Origin: Planctomycetota bacterium | GTDB taxonomy: Bacteria > Planctomycetota > Brocadiia > SM23-32 | Direction of reading: 5' to 3' | Assembly (NCBI GenBank): GCA_018400625.1 | Contig: JAGYMJ010000358.1 | Location: 1-8,673, forward strand | Length of the DNA stretch: 8,673 bases | In this document: positions 7,330-8,673 of the stretch, piece by piece | Layout of the letters: every line of letters begins with the position of its first letter | Numbering within the stretch: position 1 is the stretch's first letter | The notes under the pieces: generated by a model | The model's input: only the letters and a program-made list of their open reading frames with translations | The model's database searches: none | Told to the model about the DNA's origin: nothing | Made by a program: the position numbers and the translations under genes

Positions 7330-7380
7330 TACACTAAATTTGATGCCTTTTCACTTGCGTTGAAGTGAGGATTTAGTGTA
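7330..7380. repeat. nested inverted repeat upstream of the prepilin gene
   Basis: The outer arms TACACTAAAT (7330-7339) and ATTTAGTGTA (7371-7380) are perfect reverse complements. Inside them TCACTT (7351-7356) and AAGTGA (7363-7368) form a second stem with loop GCGTTG. The whole could fold as an interrupted hairpin. A weak -35/-10 pair (TTGCGT at 7355-7360, TAAAAT at 7379-7384, 18-bp spacing) overlaps it. Folding would then include the promoter, so either a regulatory dyad or a mobile-element remnant is possible. Confidence 0.55.
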
Positions 7381-7424
7381 AAATATTATTGCTGGGTGTA
7401 GAGTTATTTTTTTAGGTAAGTACT

Positions 7425-7440
7425 CCGTGAATATTTACGG
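7425..7440. other. 16-bp near-palindrome next to the left inverted repeat
   Basis: CCGTGAATATTTACGG is a dyad with one G/T mismatched pair (G7429 and T7436) and no spacer. It ends one base before the left copy of the 29-bp repeat. The 10-mer TGAATATTTA (7428-7437) also occurs inverted at 8551-8560 beside the right copy. It could be an operator or part of the flanking element. Confidence 0.35.
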
Positions 7441-7441
7441 T

Positions 7442-7470
7442 AAAACTATGCACTTCACTGAATATATACT
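7442..7470 (+). repeat. left copy of 29-bp inverted repeat flanking the prepilin gene
   Basis: Positions 7442-7470 match the reverse complement of 8549-8577 at 27 of 29 positions. The first 24 (7442-7465) have one difference: T7449 here, where the reverse-complemented right copy has C. The core is GCACTTCACTGAATAT. It lies 91 bp before the prepilin ATG. Immediate flanks show no target-site duplication that I can recognise. Confidence 0.85.
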
Positions 7471-7545
7471 TTTTAATTTTCTCCCAAGTGGATGCTGCTC
7501 ATTGAATATTAAGGCGTAATTATATTTTCTTTTAATCCCTGTTTT

Positions 7546-7551
7546 AGGAGG
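7546..7551 (+). promoter_or_regulatory. Shine-Dalgarno site of the prepilin-like gene
   Basis: A perfect AGGAGG, 10 nt before ATG 7562 and 4 nt before an in-frame GTG at 7556. Either start is possible and they differ by only two residues. Confidence 0.75.
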
Positions 7552-7561
7552 AAAAGTGGTT

Positions 7562-8512
7562 ATGATTGTGAAAATATTTGAAGGAGTAAAGAAGGCCGCT
7601 GAATTTACGTTGATCGAGTTACTGGTTGTGATTGCTATCATAGGAATTCTCGCCTCCATGCTCATGCCGGCGCTCAACAGGGCAAAAACGGCCGCTTACA
7701 GGATCGGCAGCGTATCGAACATGCGCCAGATTGTTACCAGCTTGTACCATTACGCCAATGACTACAACGATAGCCTGCCGTTCACGTCTCAGGCATATCA
7801 GAAAAGCGATGGTAGCTGGCGTCGGTCAACTACCAATAAGTGGGCCCAGCACCTGTTCAACCTGGAATATATGCCGAATCCCTTTATTTACTGGCCGCCC
7901 GGACGCGAAATCACGTTTTCAGGCGAAACACCGGGGTCGGGATTTTACGGTTTTCGCAGCACGCCTATCCAGGCCTCCTCGGGCGCGATGGGGTATGAAG
8001 AGACATATCGCAATCAGGATGAAAGTCCGACCAGCAGCGGACGTCCGCGCAGGCTGGGCGAGGGCATCGCCCCGCCGGCCAGTGCGCATCTTCTCCTGAC
8101 GGAGGGATGGGAATTTAGATATGAGAGGGTCATGGGCAGGACAATAGCCGGCACCCGCTGGCGGGATCGCGGCGGTACCAACTGCCGGTGGAACTACGAC
8201 GGTCTCATACCGCGCGCCTACGTCGATGGGCGTGCCTTCGCCGGCGGCAGGGTCGATCCGGATAAACCCTACATTCACAGCATTGTTTCAGATTCTTTTG
8301 CCACACCGCATCCCGATGATCTCGGATGGGACCCCAAATATGATGGTCCGTACTGGGACGTGGCCGCGGACAAGTATATAGAGTCACCGCATGTTATGGT
8401 TATCCCTTCGCCGACCGGCGGGTTCCAGATATATACCGGTAACGGTCGGTACAGTCGAGGCGCCCCGTGGTTTACCTATTGGCAAGACGGCAACTGGACC
8501 ATGGAGTGGTAG
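7562..8512 (+). CDS. prepilin-like protein with N-terminal methylation/cleavage motif (type II secretion pseudopilin-like)
   Basis: A 316-residue protein. A short basic leader (MIVKIFEGVKKAAE, 1-14) precedes the class III prepilin motif FTLIELLVVIAIIGILASML (15-34) with the conserved Glu at +5 (E19); prepilin peptidase would cut before F15. The residue at -1 is E14, not the usual glycine. After the hydrophobic helix comes MPALNRAKTAAYRIGSVSNM (35-54) and RQIVTSLYHYANDYNDSLP (55-73), the arrangement of the large pseudopilin-like families expanded in Lentisphaerae, Verrucomicrobia and Planctomycetes. The remaining 240 residues form an aromatic- and glycine-rich domain I do not recognise (Trp at about 86, 95, 111, 183, 200, 210, 256, 265), ending in WQDGNWTMEW. 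The clear H-X9-DG C-terminal motif of many relatives was not found. Its role is probably extracellular or periplasmic, anchored by the helix. The gene body appears more GC-rich than the AT-rich flanks, and 29-bp inverted repeats bracket it. No neighbouring secretion genes are present. ATG 7562 was preferred over GTG 7556. Confidence 0.85.
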   Translation: MIVKIFEGVKKAAEFTLIELLVVIAIIGILASMLMPALNRAKTAAYRIGSVSNMRQIVTSLYHYANDYNDSLPFTSQAYQKSDGSWRRSTTNKWAQHLFNLEYMPNPFIYWPPGREITFSGETPGSGFYGFRSTPIQASSGAMGYEETYRNQDESPTSSGRPRRLGEGIAPPASAHLLLTEGWEFRYERVMGRTIAGTRWRDRGGTNCRWNYDGLIPRAYVDGRAFAGGRVDPDKPYIHSIVSDSFATPHPDDLGWDPKYDGPYWDVAADKYIESPHVMVIPSPTGGFQIYTGNGRYSRGAPWFTYWQDGNWTMEW

Positions 8513-8548
8513 GCTTTTTTGTGAGCACGGCCGCAAAAGCTGATTATG

Positions 8549-8577
8549 AGTAAATATTCAGTGAAGTGCGTAGTTTT
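8549..8577 (-). repeat. right copy of 29-bp inverted repeat flanking the prepilin gene
   Basis: Inverted partner of 7442-7470, beginning 37 bp after the prepilin stop codon. Together the two copies frame a 1,136-bp unit (outer edge to outer edge) that holds only the prepilin-like gene and its ribosome binding site. Bases 8578 onward (CTCACC) do not match the sequence left of 7442. Confidence 0.85.
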
Positions 8578-8604
8578 CTCACCATCGTGCTCTGTGTGAC
8601 ATCC

Positions 8605-8626
8605 CCACCGTGCCTTGTGCCGGTGG
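8605..8626. other. stem-loop downstream of the prepilin unit
   Basis: CCACCG (8605-8610) pairs with CGGTGG (8621-8626), extended by GC/GC after a bulged T8611, with loop CTTGT (8614-8618). No T-tract follows, so terminator function is uncertain. The surrounding stretch 8578-8673 shows no convincing gene; its last 30 bases are GC-rich and may begin another feature cut by the window edge. Confidence 0.4.
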
Positions 8627-8673
8627 AATGAAGATTATTAGCTACAGCGGGCGTAACCAACACGTTCCGCCGT

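Noticed and set aside
7262..7464. The 9-mer CACTGAATA occurs directly at 7262-7270 and inside the left 29-bp repeat at 7456-7464.
   Set aside because: A 9-base match within AT-rich intergenic DNA is easily due to chance and does not extend.
8513..8540. GCTTTT (8513-8518) and AAAAGC (8535-8540) as a terminator right after the prepilin gene.
   Set aside because: Weak 6-bp stem with a 16-nt loop and the T-run is on the wrong side of the stem for a plus-strand intrinsic terminator.
1..8673. CRISPR array, tRNA, rRNA, transposase or defence genes.
   Set aside because: No regularly spaced direct repeats, no tRNA-like cloverleaf, and no coding region with such motifs was seen.

Overview
The window is 8.7 kb with six convincing protein-coding genes, all on the + strand. 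Order: an exported TPR protein of RMDN-like type, three genes for C30 carotenoid end-group oxidation and desaturation (crtP, aldH, crtN), a type I sulfatase, and, after a 330-bp gap, a prepilin-like protein. The best guess for the host is a member of the Planctomycetes-Verrucomicrobia-Lentisphaerae (PVC) group, probably Lentisphaerae/Kiritimatiellota-like. The reasons are the prepilin N-terminus of the form FTLIELLVVIAIIGILAS followed by MLMPALNRAK, its large soluble tail, and the co-occurrence with a formylglycine-type sulfatase. This is inference from family resemblance; there is no rRNA or other phylogenetic marker in the window.

Region by region. Positions 1-445 hold no gene I can support. 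They contain a strong GC-rich inverted repeat (40-128), a small stem-loop (165-183), an AT-rich palindrome (238-251) and a candidate sigma70-type promoter (302-330). The TPR gene follows (446-1231), then crtP (1306-2793), aldH (2783-4144, overlapping crtP by 11 bp), crtN (4186-5679) and the sulfatase (5729-7231). Gaps in this run are 74 bp or less, so it may be one transcription unit. A perfect 10-bp hairpin without a U-tract lies 41 bp after the sulfatase stop. The 7232-7561 intergenic region is AT-rich and full of dyads. The prepilin-like gene (7562-8512) has a strong ribosome binding site. It sits between two copies of a 29-bp sequence in inverted orientation (7442-7470 and 8549-8577, 27 of 29 positions identical). 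The last 160 bases hold another stem-loop and no gene.

How the genes work together. The CrtP and AldH proteins carry long stretches recognisable from the staphyloxanthin pathway of Staphylococcus aureus, where CrtN desaturates the C30 backbone, CrtP oxidises a terminal methyl group, and AldH turns the resulting aldehyde into a carboxylic acid. The inferred product here is therefore a C30 carotenoid acid (diaponeurosporenoate/diapolycopenoate type). No dehydrosqualene or squalene synthase (crtM, hpnCDE), glycosyltransferase (crtQ) or acyltransferase (crtO) is present, so the backbone and any later decoration must come from elsewhere. The TPR protein and the sulfatase are linked to the pathway only by position.

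The most unusual observations are the inverted 29-bp repeats framing the prepilin gene, the 27-bp GC-rich palindrome at the left end whose two mismatches become G-U pairs only in minus-strand RNA, and the staphyloxanthin-type cassette placed between an RMDN-like protein and a sulfatase with no signal peptide.
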